The notes under the pieces: model-generated
Told to the model about the DNA's origin: nothing
Seen by the model: the letters and a program-made list of their open reading frames with translations, nothing else
Database searches by the model: none
In this document: positions 1 through 7,813 of the stretch, piece after piece
Numbering within the stretch: the first letter of the stretch is position 1
Layout of the letters: every line of letters begins with the position of its first letter
From: Streptomyces sp. NRRL S-37
GTDB lineage: Bacteria; Actinomycetota; Actinomycetes; Streptomycetales; Streptomycetaceae
DNA: 64,000 nucleotides
Assembly: GCF_000721605.1 (NCBI RefSeq)
Contig: NZ_JOIZ01000005.1
Location: 124,001-188,000 of the forward strand
Direction of reading: 5' to 3'
Made by a program: the position numbers and the translations under genes

Positions 1-58
1 GAGGGGCTGACGTCACAAGCTCTCCCTGGTCCACATTTCTGATTCACGTCCCCATATT

Positions 59-70
59 TGAACATGTTCA
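59..70. promoter_or_regulatory. 12-bp perfect palindrome, candidate operator
   Basis: A perfect 12-bp palindrome (TGAACATGTTCA) lies just downstream of the -10 box of the leftward promoter at 70-99. A regulator such as the DeoR protein encoded at 1346-2116 could bind it; that link is inference only. Confidence 0.35.
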
Positions 71-99
71 CGCTAAGACGCCCCGGAGGTCCCGGTCAA
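70..99 (-). promoter_or_regulatory. Leftward promoter (TTGACC-N18-TAGCGT)
   Basis: On the minus strand a -35 box TTGACC (99-94) is followed after 18 nt by a -10 box TAGCGT (75-70). It would drive a gene starting near or beyond the left edge. The rightward promoter at 159-188 has the same -10 sequence and the same spacing, so the two form a divergent pair. Confidence 0.45.
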
Positions 100-158
100 G
101 CACCGCATCCCGTCACGCACCAGCGAATTCTTTCGTTCCACGGGAAGTCGCGGGATAC

Positions 159-188
159 TTGACGCACCACGCCCCGCCTTCTTAGCGT
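159..188 (+). promoter_or_regulatory. Rightward promoter of the uronate-dehydrogenase-like gene
   Basis: TTGACG (159-164), an 18-nt spacer and TAGCGT (183-188) match a housekeeping sigma-70 type promoter. Transcription would start near 195 and leave a leader of about 60 nt before the start at 259. The boxes at 69-78 and 180-189 form a perfect 10-bp inverted repeat because both promoters share the same -10 region. Confidence 0.5.
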
Positions 189-258
189 GTCCAAGAATAT
201 GAACATCGTGCACCCATGTGCAGGGGTGACACGGTCGGCGAGGCAAGGAGACCCGAGG

Positions 259-1068
259 ATGCCCGCTCCCCGCACCGTTCTGCTCACCGGCGCCGCCGGC
301 GGCCTCGGCACGCTGATGCGGGACCTGCTCCCGGACCTCGGCTACGAACTGCGCCTGCTCGACCTGCGCCCGATCGACGGCGAACCGGACGCGATCGTCG
401 CGGACCTCGCCGACCGGGACGCCGTGCGCGAGGCGGTCCGCGGCGTCGACGCGATCATCCACCTCGCGGGCATCTCCCTGGAAGCCCCGTTCGAGAAGAT
501 CCTGAAGGCCAACATCGAGGGCACGTACCACCTGTACGAGGCCGCCCGCGAGGAGGGCGTCAAGCGCGTCGTCTTCGCCTCCTCCAACCACGCCGTCGGC
601 TACACCCCGCGCCCGCGGGGCGACGACCCCCTCATCCCGGTCGACACCCCGCGCCGTCCCGACACCTTCTACGGCCTGTCCAAGTGCTTCGGCGAGGACC
701 TCGCCCAGCTCTACTGGGACAAGCACGGCATCGAGACCGTCTCCGTGCGCATCGGCTCCTGCTTCCCCGAGCCGACCAGCGTGCGCATGCTCTCGGTGTG
801 GATGAGCCCCGCCGACGGCGCCCGCCTCTTCCACGCCGCCCTGACCGCCGAGGACGTCGGCCACACCGTCGTCCACGGCTCCTCCGCCAACACCCGCCTG
901 TGGTGGGACCTTTCCTCCGCGCGGGCGCTCGGCTACGACCCCCAGGACGACTCCGAGCCGTACGCCGAGAAGCTGATCGCCGAGCAGGGCGAGCTGGACC
1001 CGGACAACCCGGCGCACGCCCGCCTCGGCGGCCACTTCGTCACCGACCCGCCCGTCTGGCCGTACTGA
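259..1068 (+). CDS. Uronate-dehydrogenase-like NAD(P)-dependent SDR
   Basis: This 269-residue Rossmann-fold protein belongs to the extended short-chain dehydrogenase/epimerase superfamily. The nucleotide-binding glycine motif TGAAGGLG is at residues 10-17, and the catalytic YxxxK (Tyr138, Lys142) is present. The segments SSNHAVGY, YWDKHG, VRIGS and WWDLS resemble bacterial uronate dehydrogenases, which oxidise galacturonate or glucuronate to the aldarolactone. An activity on a sugar acid or related sugar is therefore likely, but the substrate is inferred. The ATG at 259 has AAGGAG ten bases upstream; an in-frame ATG at 187 falls inside the promoter -10 box and is rejected. It precedes a sugar/polyol ABC operon on the same strand but is separated from it by a strong hairpin. 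Confidence 0.7.
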   Translation: MPAPRTVLLTGAAGGLGTLMRDLLPDLGYELRLLDLRPIDGEPDAIVADLADRDAVREAVRGVDAIIHLAGISLEAPFEKILKANIEGTYHLYEAAREEGVKRVVFASSNHAVGYTPRPRGDDPLIPVDTPRRPDTFYGLSKCFGEDLAQLYWDKHGIETVSVRIGSCFPEPTSVRMLSVWMSPADGARLFHAALTAEDVGHTVVHGSSANTRLWWDLSSARALGYDPQDDSEPYAEKLIAEQGELDPDNPAHARLGGHFVTDPPVWPY

Positions 1069-1102
1069 CGGAGCAACTCCGGCGGAAAATCGACGCATCC
1101 GA

Positions 1103-1135
1103 CGGCGGGCGGGCAGCGAACGGGCCCGCCCGCCG
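1103..1135 (+). terminator. Hairpin terminator after the dehydrogenase
   Basis: A perfect 12-bp GC stem (1103-1114 with 1124-1135) and a 9-nt loop lie 35 bp after the stop codon. No T tract follows, as is common for Streptomyces terminators. Confidence 0.55.
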
Positions 1136-1345
1136 CCGTATTCGGGCATCCGCGCTGCCCGCTCCCACCCGCTCCCCCGCACCCTCCCAGGTCCGAGCCG
1201 GACACGGGACGATCCGAACGGGCACAACCGGGCAGCAACGGACTCGCGACAGACCTGGTCAGCTCCGAAAGCCCGCTGTAGAACTTCCTGCATGGGTCCC
1301 ACCGGGCCCGAACGGGCAGCGAGACCAGGAAACGGGAGTCCGGCC

Positions 1346-2116
1346 ATGAGCAACAGGACGGCCGAAGAACGCCAGCGGGAGATCGTACGGGTGGCACGCA
1401 CCACCGGCTCGGTCGACGTCAGCGCGCTCGCCGCCGACCTGGGCGTGGCCAAGGAGACCGTACGACGGGACCTGCGCGCCCTGGAGGACCACGGTCTGGT
1501 GCGCCGCACCCACGGCGGCGCCTATCCCGTGGAGAGCGCCGGCTTCGAGACGACGCTCGCCTTCCGCGCCACCAGCCACGTCCCCGAGAAGCGCAGGGTC
1601 GCGGCCGCCGCGGCCGAGCTGATCGGGGACGCCGAGACGGTCTTCGTCGACGAGGGCTTCACCCCCCAGCTCATCGCCGAGGCCCTGCCCACCGACCGGC
1701 CGCTCACCGTGGTCACCGCCTCCCTGCCGGTCGCGGGCGCGCTCGCGGAGACCGGCACCACGTCCGTCCTGCTGCTCGGCGGCCGGGTCCGCTCCGGAAC
1801 CCTCGCCACCGTCGACCACTGGACGACGAGGATGCTCTCCGGTTTCGTCATCGACCTGGCGTTCATCGGCGCCAACGGGATCTCCCGCGAACACGGACTG
1901 ACCACGCCCGACCCCGCGGTCAGCGAGGTCAAGGCACAGGCGGTCCGGGCCTCCCGCCGGGTGGTGTTCGCCGGTGTCCACACCAAGTTCGGGGCGGTCA
2001 GCTTCTGCCGGTTCGCCGAGGTCGGCGCGCTGGAGGCGATCGTCACGAGCACCCTGCTCCCGGCGGCCGAGGCCCATCGCTACTCCCTGCTGGGGCCGCA
2101 GGTCATCCGGGTCTGA
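1346..2116 (+). CDS. DeoR/GlpR-family transcriptional regulator
   Basis: This is a 256-residue DeoR-type regulator. The N-terminal winged helix-turn-helix occupies about residues 10-55, with the family signature VRRTHGGA at the end of the wing. It is followed by a C-terminal sugar-phosphate sensing domain of the isomerase-like fold. DeoR proteins normally repress neighbouring sugar or polyol operons and are released by a phosphorylated sugar. The position directly ahead of an ABC importer and a polyol dehydrogenase fits local control. The ATG at 1346 is chosen because GGGAG lies seven bases upstream and the helix-turn-helix starts at the usual distance; an in-frame ATG at 1292 has no ribosome site. 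Confidence 0.85.
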   Translation: MSNRTAEERQREIVRVARTTGSVDVSALAADLGVAKETVRRDLRALEDHGLVRRTHGGAYPVESAGFETTLAFRATSHVPEKRRVAAAAAELIGDAETVFVDEGFTPQLIAEALPTDRPLTVVTASLPVAGALAETGTTSVLLLGGRVRSGTLATVDHWTTRMLSGFVIDLAFIGANGISREHGLTTPDPAVSEVKAQAVRASRRVVFAGVHTKFGAVSFCRFAEVGALEAIVTSTLLPAAEAHRYSLLGPQVIRV

Positions 2117-2204
2117 ACCAGATCAGCACACCGTTCCACGTCCCCCTCGGGCCGATCCACACCGGATCACGCCCGTTATCTCCCTCTATGTCCAGGAGCG
2201 ATCC

Positions 2205-3578
2205 ATGCGAACCCAGAGCCGACGGAGGCCGCCGCGAGCCACACTCGCCGCGGCCGCCGCAGGGACGCTGCTCGCCCCGCTGCTCTCCGGCTGCTGGGTC
2301 GGAGCGGGCGGGGCCGGATCCGGCGGTGACTCCATCAACGTCCTGATGGTCAACAACCCGCAGATGGTCGAGTTGCAGAAGCTGACCGCGGACCACTTCA
2401 CCGAGGAAACCGGCATCAAGGTCAACTTCACCGTGCTGCCGGAGAACGACGTCCGCGACAAGATCAGCCAGGACTTCGCCAACCAGGCCGGCCAGTACGA
2501 CGTGGCCACCCTGTCCAACTACGAGATCCCCATCTACGCCCGCAACGGCTGGCTCCACGAGATGGACTCCTACGTCGGTGAGGACGCCTCCTACGACGAG
2601 CAGGACGTCCTCAAGCCGATGCGCCAGTCCCTCACCGGCGACGACGGCAAGCTCTACGGCCAGCCCTTCTACGGCGAGTCGTCCTTCCTGATGTACCGCA
2701 AGGACATCTTCGAGAAGGAGGGCCTGACCATGCCCGCCGAGCCCACCTGGCGGCAGGTGGCCGACCTCGCCGCCGAACTCGACGGCGCCGAACCGGGCAT
2801 GAAGGGCATCTGCCTGCGCGGGCTGCCCGGCTGGGGCGAGGTCATGGCCCCGCTGACCACCGTGGTCAACACCTTCGGCGGCACCTGGTTCGACAAGGAC
2901 TGGAAGGCCCGGCTCGACTCCCCCGAGTGGAAGGAGGCCGTGGAGTTCTACGTCGGCCTGGTCCGCGAGCACGGCGAGTCCGGCGCCCCCCAGGCCGGCT
3001 TCGCCGAGTGCCTGAACAACATGACCCAGGGCAAGGTCGCCATGTGGTACGACGCCACCTCCGCGGCCGGCTCCCTGGAGGCCGCCGACTCCCCCGTCAA
3101 GGGCAAGGTCGGTTACGCCCCCGCGCCCGTCGAGAAGACCGAGTCCTCCGGCTGGCTCTACACCTGGGCCTGGGGCATCCAGCACGCCTCCCGCAACCCC
3201 GACAACGCCTGGAAGTTCGTCTCCTGGGCCTCCAGCAAGGAGTACGAGCAGCTGGTCGGCGACCAGATCGGCTGGTCGAACATCCCGGCCGGAAAGCGCG
3301 CCTCCACCTACGCCAACCCCGACTACCGCGCGGAGGCCGCCGCCTTCCAGGAGATGACCAAGGAGGCCATCGAGCAGGCCCGGCCCGACGACCCCGGCGT
3401 ACAGCCCCGTCCGGCCCCCGGCATCCAGTTCGTCGGCATCCCCGAGTTCACCGATCTCGGCACCAAGGTCTCCCAGGAGATCAGCGCGGCCATCGCCGGA
3501 CGCCAGTCCGTCGAGTCGGCCCTGAGGAAGTCCCAGCAGCTCGCAGAAGAGATCGCCGAGGAGTACGAGGGACGATGA
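2205..3578 (+). CDS. Extracellular sugar/polyol-binding lipoprotein of ABC importer
   Basis: The 457-residue precursor starts with a twin-arginine-rich N region, a hydrophobic stretch and the lipobox LLSGC (Cys30), so it should be a membrane-anchored lipoprotein outside the cell. The rest is a family 1 carbohydrate-binding fold, with segments such as YDVATLSNYEIP and GKVAMWYDATSA. It delivers its ligand to the two permeases that follow, and its stop overlaps the next start (ATGA). A sorbitol/mannitol-type polyol is the likely ligand, given the DeoR regulator and zinc dehydrogenase in the same cluster, but this is inference. The ATG at 2205 has AGGAG six bases upstream. Confidence 0.85.
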   Translation: MRTQSRRRPPRATLAAAAAGTLLAPLLSGCWVGAGGAGSGGDSINVLMVNNPQMVELQKLTADHFTEETGIKVNFTVLPENDVRDKISQDFANQAGQYDVATLSNYEIPIYARNGWLHEMDSYVGEDASYDEQDVLKPMRQSLTGDDGKLYGQPFYGESSFLMYRKDIFEKEGLTMPAEPTWRQVADLAAELDGAEPGMKGICLRGLPGWGEVMAPLTTVVNTFGGTWFDKDWKARLDSPEWKEAVEFYVGLVREHGESGAPQAGFAECLNNMTQGKVAMWYDATSAAGSLEAADSPVKGKVGYAPAPVEKTESSGWLYTWAWGIQHASRNPDNAWKFVSWASSKEYEQLVGDQIGWSNIPAGKRASTYANPDYRAEAAAFQEMTKEAIEQARPDDPGVQPRPAPGIQFVGIPEFTDLGTKVSQEISAAIAGRQSVESALRKSQQLAEEIAEEYEGR

Positions 3579-4516
3579 CCGCCACGACAACGGCCCCCGT
3601 GGCCGCGCCGGAGACACGCTCCGCCCTCCGCCCGCCCTCCGCCCGGCTGCGCGCCTGGGCCACCCGGGCCCCCCTGCTGCCCGCCCTGATCTTCATGATC
3701 GCGGTGACCCAGCTGCCCTTCGTGGCGACGCTGGTGATCTCCTTCTTCGACTGGAACTCCCTCTATCCCGACGCCCGTCACTTCGCCGGCTTCGAGAACT
3801 ACCAGGAGGTCCTCACCGACGCGGCCCTGCGCAAGTCGGTCTGGACGACGATCCTGCTGACCGTCGCGGTCGTCCTCGCCAGCCTGGTCCTCGGACTGCT
3901 GCTCGCCCTGCTGCTGGACCGGAAGTTCCGCGGCCGGGGCATCGTCCGCACCCTGCTCATCGCCCCGTTCCTGGTGGTCCCGGTGGCGGCCGCGCTGCTG
4001 TGGAAACACGTCCTCTACAACCCCGAGTACGGACTCCTCAACGGCCTGCTGCACTACGTCGGCGGCCCTCAGCCCGACTGGATCTCCAACACTCCGCTGC
4101 TCGCCGTCGAGGCCTCACTGGTGTGGCAGTGGACCCCGTTCATGATGCTGATCCTGCTCGCCGGACTGCAGAGCCGGGACCAGCAGCAGATCGAGGCCGC
4201 CCGCGTCGACGGCGCGAGCGACTGGCAGATCTTCGTCCACCTCACCCTGCCCCACCTGCGCCGCTACCTCGAACTGGGCGCCCTGCTCGGCTCGATCTAC
4301 ATCGTGCAGAACTTCGACGCGGTCTTCACCATCACGTCCGGCGGCCTGGGCACCGCCAACCTGCCCTACACCGTCTACCAGACCTTCTACCAGGCCCACG
4401 AGAACGGCCTCGCCTCGGCCGCCGGCGTCCTGGTCGTCATCGGCTCCATCATCATCGCGACCTTCGCCCTGCGCGTGGTCTCGTCCCTGTTCCGCGAGGA
4501 GGTGTCCCGCGCATGA
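3575..4516 (+). CDS. ABC sugar/polyol importer permease (MalF-type)
   Basis: This 313-residue integral membrane protein has about six hydrophobic segments, the first around residues 33-57. The cytoplasmic EAA loop, which contacts the ATPase, is near residue 206 (EAARVDGASDW). Its start overlaps the stop of the binding-protein gene and its stop overlaps the next permease start, which indicates translational coupling. No ATPase is encoded nearby. In Streptomyces many such importers share the general ATPase MsiK encoded elsewhere, which would explain the absence. Confidence 0.85.
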   Translation: MTATTTAPVAAPETRSALRPPSARLRAWATRAPLLPALIFMIAVTQLPFVATLVISFFDWNSLYPDARHFAGFENYQEVLTDAALRKSVWTTILLTVAVVLASLVLGLLLALLLDRKFRGRGIVRTLLIAPFLVVPVAAALLWKHVLYNPEYGLLNGLLHYVGGPQPDWISNTPLLAVEASLVWQWTPFMMLILLAGLQSRDQQQIEAARVDGASDWQIFVHLTLPHLRRYLELGALLGSIYIVQNFDAVFTITSGGLGTANLPYTVYQTFYQAHENGLASAAGVLVVIGSIIIATFALRVVSSLFREEVSRA

Positions 4517-5364
4517 GCAGCACCACCGTACGCACCGGCGGCCGGTTCCGCGGCGGAGCGGGTCTCGGCCTGGTCGCCTGGCTGGCCGGCATCGTGTTCT
4601 TCCTGCCCATCGCCTGGATGGCGCTGACGTCCTTCCACTCCGAGACGGACGCGGCCACCAACCCGCCGTCCTTCACCGCCGCCCTCACCCTCGACGGCTA
4701 CCGCGAGTTCTTCGGCGCGGACGGCGGCGCCAGCCCCTGGCCTGCGCTGATCAACTCCGCGGTGGCGTCGATCGTGTCGACCCTGTTCGTCCTGGTCCTG
4801 GCACTGCCCGCCGCGTACGCCCTGTCCATCCGCCCGGTGAAGAAGTGGACGGACGTCCTCTTCTTCTTCCTCTCCACCAAGATGCTGCCCGTCGTGGCCG
4901 GCCTGCTGCCGATCTACCTGTTCGCCAAGAACACGGACATGCTGGACAACATCTGGCTGCTGGTCATCCTCTACACCTCCATGAACCTGCCGATCGCGGT
5001 GTGGATGATGCAGTCCTTCCTCGCCGAGGTCCCGGTCGCGATCATCGAGGCCGCGCGGGTGGACGGCGCGAAACTGCCGACGATCCTGGCCCGGGTCGTC
5101 GCGCCCATCGCGCTCCCCGGCATCGCCGCCACCTCCCTCATCTGCTTCATCTTCAGCTGGAACGAACTGCTCTTCGCCCGGGTCCTGACGGGCGTGGTCG
5201 CCGAGACCGCCCCCGTCTTCCTGACCGGCTTCATCACCAGCCAGGGCCTGTTCCTGGCCAAGGTGTGCGCCGCGTCGCTCGTCATCTCCCTGCCGGTGCT
5301 CGCCGCGGGGTTCGCCGCCCAGGACAAACTCGTCCAGGGCCTGTCGTTGGGAGCCGTGAAATGA
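4513..5364 (+). CDS. ABC sugar/polyol importer permease (MalG-type)
   Basis: The second permease of the importer is 283 residues long. It has several hydrophobic segments and the EAA loop near residue 179 (EAARVDGAKLP). It pairs with the preceding permease to form the channel. The ATG at 4513 overlaps the preceding TGA, and its own stop overlaps the start of the dehydrogenase gene, so the cluster from 2205 to 6350 is very likely one operon. Confidence 0.85.
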   Translation: MSSTTVRTGGRFRGGAGLGLVAWLAGIVFFLPIAWMALTSFHSETDAATNPPSFTAALTLDGYREFFGADGGASPWPALINSAVASIVSTLFVLVLALPAAYALSIRPVKKWTDVLFFFLSTKMLPVVAGLLPIYLFAKNTDMLDNIWLLVILYTSMNLPIAVWMMQSFLAEVPVAIIEAARVDGAKLPTILARVVAPIALPGIAATSLICFIFSWNELLFARVLTGVVAETAPVFLTGFITSQGLFLAKVCAASLVISLPVLAAGFAAQDKLVQGLSLGAVK

Positions 5365-6350
5365 AGGCCGCCGTCATCGAGTCCGTGGGCAAGGCCGTCG
5401 TCGCCGAGGTCCCGGACCCGACACCAGGGCCGCGCGACGTCGTCGTCGAGGTCGCCGCGTGCGGGCTGTGCGGCACGGACCTGCACATCCTCCAGGGCGA
5501 GTTCGCGCCGAAGCTGCCGATCGTGCCGGGGCACGAGTTCGCCGGCGAGGTGGTCGGGATCGGCTCCCAGGTCACCGAGGTGTCGCTCGGCGACCGGGTC
5601 GCGGTCGACCCCTCCCTGTACTGCCACGAGTGCCGCTACTGCCGCGTCGGCCACAACAACATGTGCGAGCGGTGGGCGGCGATCGGCGTCACCACGGCGG
5701 GCGGCGCGGCCCAGTACGCGGTGGCGCCGGTGGCGAACTGTGTGAAGCTCCCGGAGCACGTCCGCACCCAGGACGCGGCGCTGATCGAGCCGCTGTCGTG
5801 CGCGGTGCGCGGCTACGACGTGCTCCAGTCGCGTCTCGGCGCGCACGTGCTGATCTACGGGTCCGGGACCATGGGCCTGATGATGCTGGAGCTGGCGAAG
5901 CGGACCGGCGCCGCGAGCGTGGACGTGGTGGACCTGAACCCGGCGCGGCTGGAGACGGCGCGGCAGCTGGGGGTCTCCGCGGCGGCGGCGTCGCCGGACG
6001 AGCTGGACCGGCCGCAGGGCTGGGACCTCGTCATCGACGCGACGGGCAACGCGGCGGCGATCCAGGACGGCCTGGACCGGGTGGCCAAGGCCGGTACGTT
6101 CCTCCAGTTCGGGGTGGCCGACTACGCGACGCGGGTGACGATCGACCCGTACCGGATCTACAACCAGGAGATCACCATCACGGGGTCCATGGCCGTGCTG
6201 CACAGCTACGAGCGGGCGGCGGAGCTGTTCGCCGGGGGTGTCCTGGACCCGGACGTCTTCATCAGCGACCGTCTGCCGCTCGACCAGTACCCGCAGGCGC
6301 TGGAGCAGTTCGCGTCCGGCGTCGGCAGGAAGATCGTGGTGGTGCCGTAA
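5361..6350 (+). CDS. Zinc-dependent polyol/alcohol dehydrogenase (MDR family)
   Basis: This 329-residue medium-chain dehydrogenase keeps the catalytic zinc ligands: Cys37 in CGTDLH and the GHEFAGE motif near residue 57. It also keeps the four structural-zinc cysteines (Cys88, 91, 94, 102 in CHECRYCRVGHNNMC). A Rossmann domain follows, with YGSGTMG as the glycine motif. Members related to sorbitol, xylitol or threonine dehydrogenase oxidise secondary alcohols with NAD. Coupling to the importer through an ATGA overlap suggests that it takes the first step on the imported polyol. The exact substrate cannot be read from sequence. Confidence 0.85.
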   Translation: MKAAVIESVGKAVVAEVPDPTPGPRDVVVEVAACGLCGTDLHILQGEFAPKLPIVPGHEFAGEVVGIGSQVTEVSLGDRVAVDPSLYCHECRYCRVGHNNMCERWAAIGVTTAGGAAQYAVAPVANCVKLPEHVRTQDAALIEPLSCAVRGYDVLQSRLGAHVLIYGSGTMGLMMLELAKRTGAASVDVVDLNPARLETARQLGVSAAAASPDELDRPQGWDLVIDATGNAAAIQDGLDRVAKAGTFLQFGVADYATRVTIDPYRIYNQEITITGSMAVLHSYERAAELFAGGVLDPDVFISDRLPLDQYPQALEQFASGVGRKIVVVP

Positions 6351-6356
6351 AGGTTT

Positions 6357-6515
6357 TCGCCCCCGCCGCTCTTACCCGTCCCATCCCGGGGGCGCTGCCC
6401 CCGGACCCCCGCTCCTCAAACGCCGGAGAGGCTGAGATGTAGCCCCTCCGGCGTTTGAGGAGCGGGGTCTGGGGCGGAGCCCCAGGTTCGGGACGGGAAG
6501 GGGCGGCGGGGGCGA
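6357..6515. repeat. Dispersed ~160-bp near-palindrome, copy 1
   Basis: Almost the whole 159 bp reads as one inverted repeat centred near 6436. The outer arms are CGCCCCCGCCGC and its complement, and the inner arms are GCTCCTCAAACGCCGG and its complement. A second copy lies at 40981-41144 with the same order of blocks. It directly follows the dehydrogenase stop, so it can also act as a terminator. Very similar palindromes are common between genes in Streptomyces genomes. Confidence 0.85.
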
Positions 6516-6519
6516 GATC

Positions 6520-6543
6520 CCTCCGGCCCGATCGGGCCGGAGG
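6520..6543. promoter_or_regulatory. 24-bp perfect palindrome upstream of terD-like gene
   Basis: A perfect, loop-less 24-bp palindrome (half-site CCTCCGGCCCGA) lies about 38 bp before the TerD start and just after the long repeat. It could be an operator or part of the repeat flank. No regulator can be assigned. Confidence 0.4.
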
Positions 6544-6581
6544 TAAGGGAACGGCAAAACGCCCCCGCTCGTTCACCCGGC

Positions 6582-7784
6582 ATGACCGCAATGACCCCCG
6601 GCTCGAACATCCCTCTCCCCGCCGCCCGAGTGACGGTGGACGTCTCCGCGCCCGTGCGGCTCGACGTATCGGGCCTGCTGCTCACCGCCGACGGCAAGGT
6701 GCGCTCCGACGACGACTTCATCTTCTACAACCAGCCCGCCGGCCCGGGCGTGACCTACCGGTCCGGCGGCGGCACCGCCCCCGACGCCATCACGGTCGAC
6801 ACCACGGCCGTACCCCCCGGCATCGAGAAGATCGTCGTCACCGCCAGCCCCGACGCCGCCGGCCAGACCTTCCAGGGCATCGAGCCCACCGCCACCCTCC
6901 GCAACGCGGACGACAACGCGGTCCTGGCCACCTTCACACCCCCGGCCCTCGGCACCGAGACGGCCCTGGTGGTCGTCGAGATCTACCTGCGCAACGGCGC
7001 CTGGAAGGCCCGCGCCGTCGGCCAGGGCTACGCCAACGGCCTGGCCGGCATCGCCACCGACTTCGGCGTCACGGTCGAAGAACCGGCCGCCGCCCCGCCC
7101 CAGCCGGCGGCCGCCCCGCAGGCACCCCCCATGCCGGCCGCCGCTCCCACGGCACCCGCCGCGCCCGCCGCTCCCCCGGCCCCGCCCGCCGCCGCCCCCG
7201 GCACCGGGAAGATCAACCTCGACAAGGGCCGGGTCAGCCTCCAGAAGAACCAGACCGTCTCCCTGATGAAGGGCGGCAGGCCGCTGCTCTCCCAGGTCAA
7301 GATGGGGCTCGGCTGGGAGCCGGCCTACCGCGGCAAGGACATCGACCTCGACGCCTCGGTCATCGCCTACGGCCCGCAGCGCAACCACATCGACAGCTGC
7401 TACTTCGGCAAGCTCCAGATCGTCAACGGCGCGATCCGCCACTCCGGCGACAACCTCACCGGCGAGGGCGGCGGCGACGACGAGGTGATCACCGTCGACC
7501 TCGGACGCCTCCCCCAGGACGTCTCCGGCCTGGTCTTCACGGTCAACTCCTTCTCCGGCCAGAAGTTCACCGAGGTCGCCAAGGCGTACTGCCGCCTCCT
7601 GGACGCCACCACGGGCGAGGAGCTGGTCCGCTTCGACCTCACCAGCGCCGAACCGCAGACGGGCGTGATGATGGCGAAGCTGATCCGCCAGTACTCCGGC
7701 GAGTGGGAGATGACCGCGATGGGCGACTTCGTGAAGTCCCGCACCGTACGGGGGATGGTGAAGCCGGCCGCCCAGGCGCTGTGA
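6582..7784 (+). CDS. TerD-family protein with two TerD-like domains
   Basis: This 400-residue protein has an N-terminal degenerate TerD-like domain (about 1-165), a Pro/Ala-rich linker (about 167-208) and a canonical C-terminal TerD domain (about 210-400). The C-terminal half holds the calcium-site signature GDNLTGEGGGDDE and the segment GLGWEPAYRG. TerD proteins bind calcium and are linked to tellurite resistance and stress or membrane-associated complexes; in Streptomyces they occur in several copies. The N-terminal domain keeps DDFIFYNQP but lacks the acidic calcium loop. No good ribosome site precedes the ATG at 6582, and ATG 6591 is an alternative start. It converges with the TetR gene downstream. 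Confidence 0.85.
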   Translation: MTAMTPGSNIPLPAARVTVDVSAPVRLDVSGLLLTADGKVRSDDDFIFYNQPAGPGVTYRSGGGTAPDAITVDTTAVPPGIEKIVVTASPDAAGQTFQGIEPTATLRNADDNAVLATFTPPALGTETALVVVEIYLRNGAWKARAVGQGYANGLAGIATDFGVTVEEPAAAPPQPAAAPQAPPMPAAAPTAPAAPAAPPAPPAAAPGTGKINLDKGRVSLQKNQTVSLMKGGRPLLSQVKMGLGWEPAYRGKDIDLDASVIAYGPQRNHIDSCYFGKLQIVNGAIRHSGDNLTGEGGGDDEVITVDLGRLPQDVSGLVFTVNSFSGQKFTEVAKAYCRLLDATTGEELVRFDLTSAEPQTGVMMAKLIRQYSGEWEMTAMGDFVKSRTVRGMVKPAAQAL

Positions 7785-7813
7785 CCACTCCGCGAGCCGT
7801 CGGGCGCCCCCGC

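Noticed and set aside
187..258. Upstream ATG at 187 as start of the uronate-dehydrogenase-like gene
   Set aside because: It overlaps the -10 promoter box; the ATG at 259 has a good ribosome site and a normal N terminus.
2103..3617. 504-codon minus-strand frame opposite the sugar-binding lipoprotein
   Set aside because: It is a compositional artefact; the plus-strand gene has a lipobox, a ribosome site and operon overlaps.
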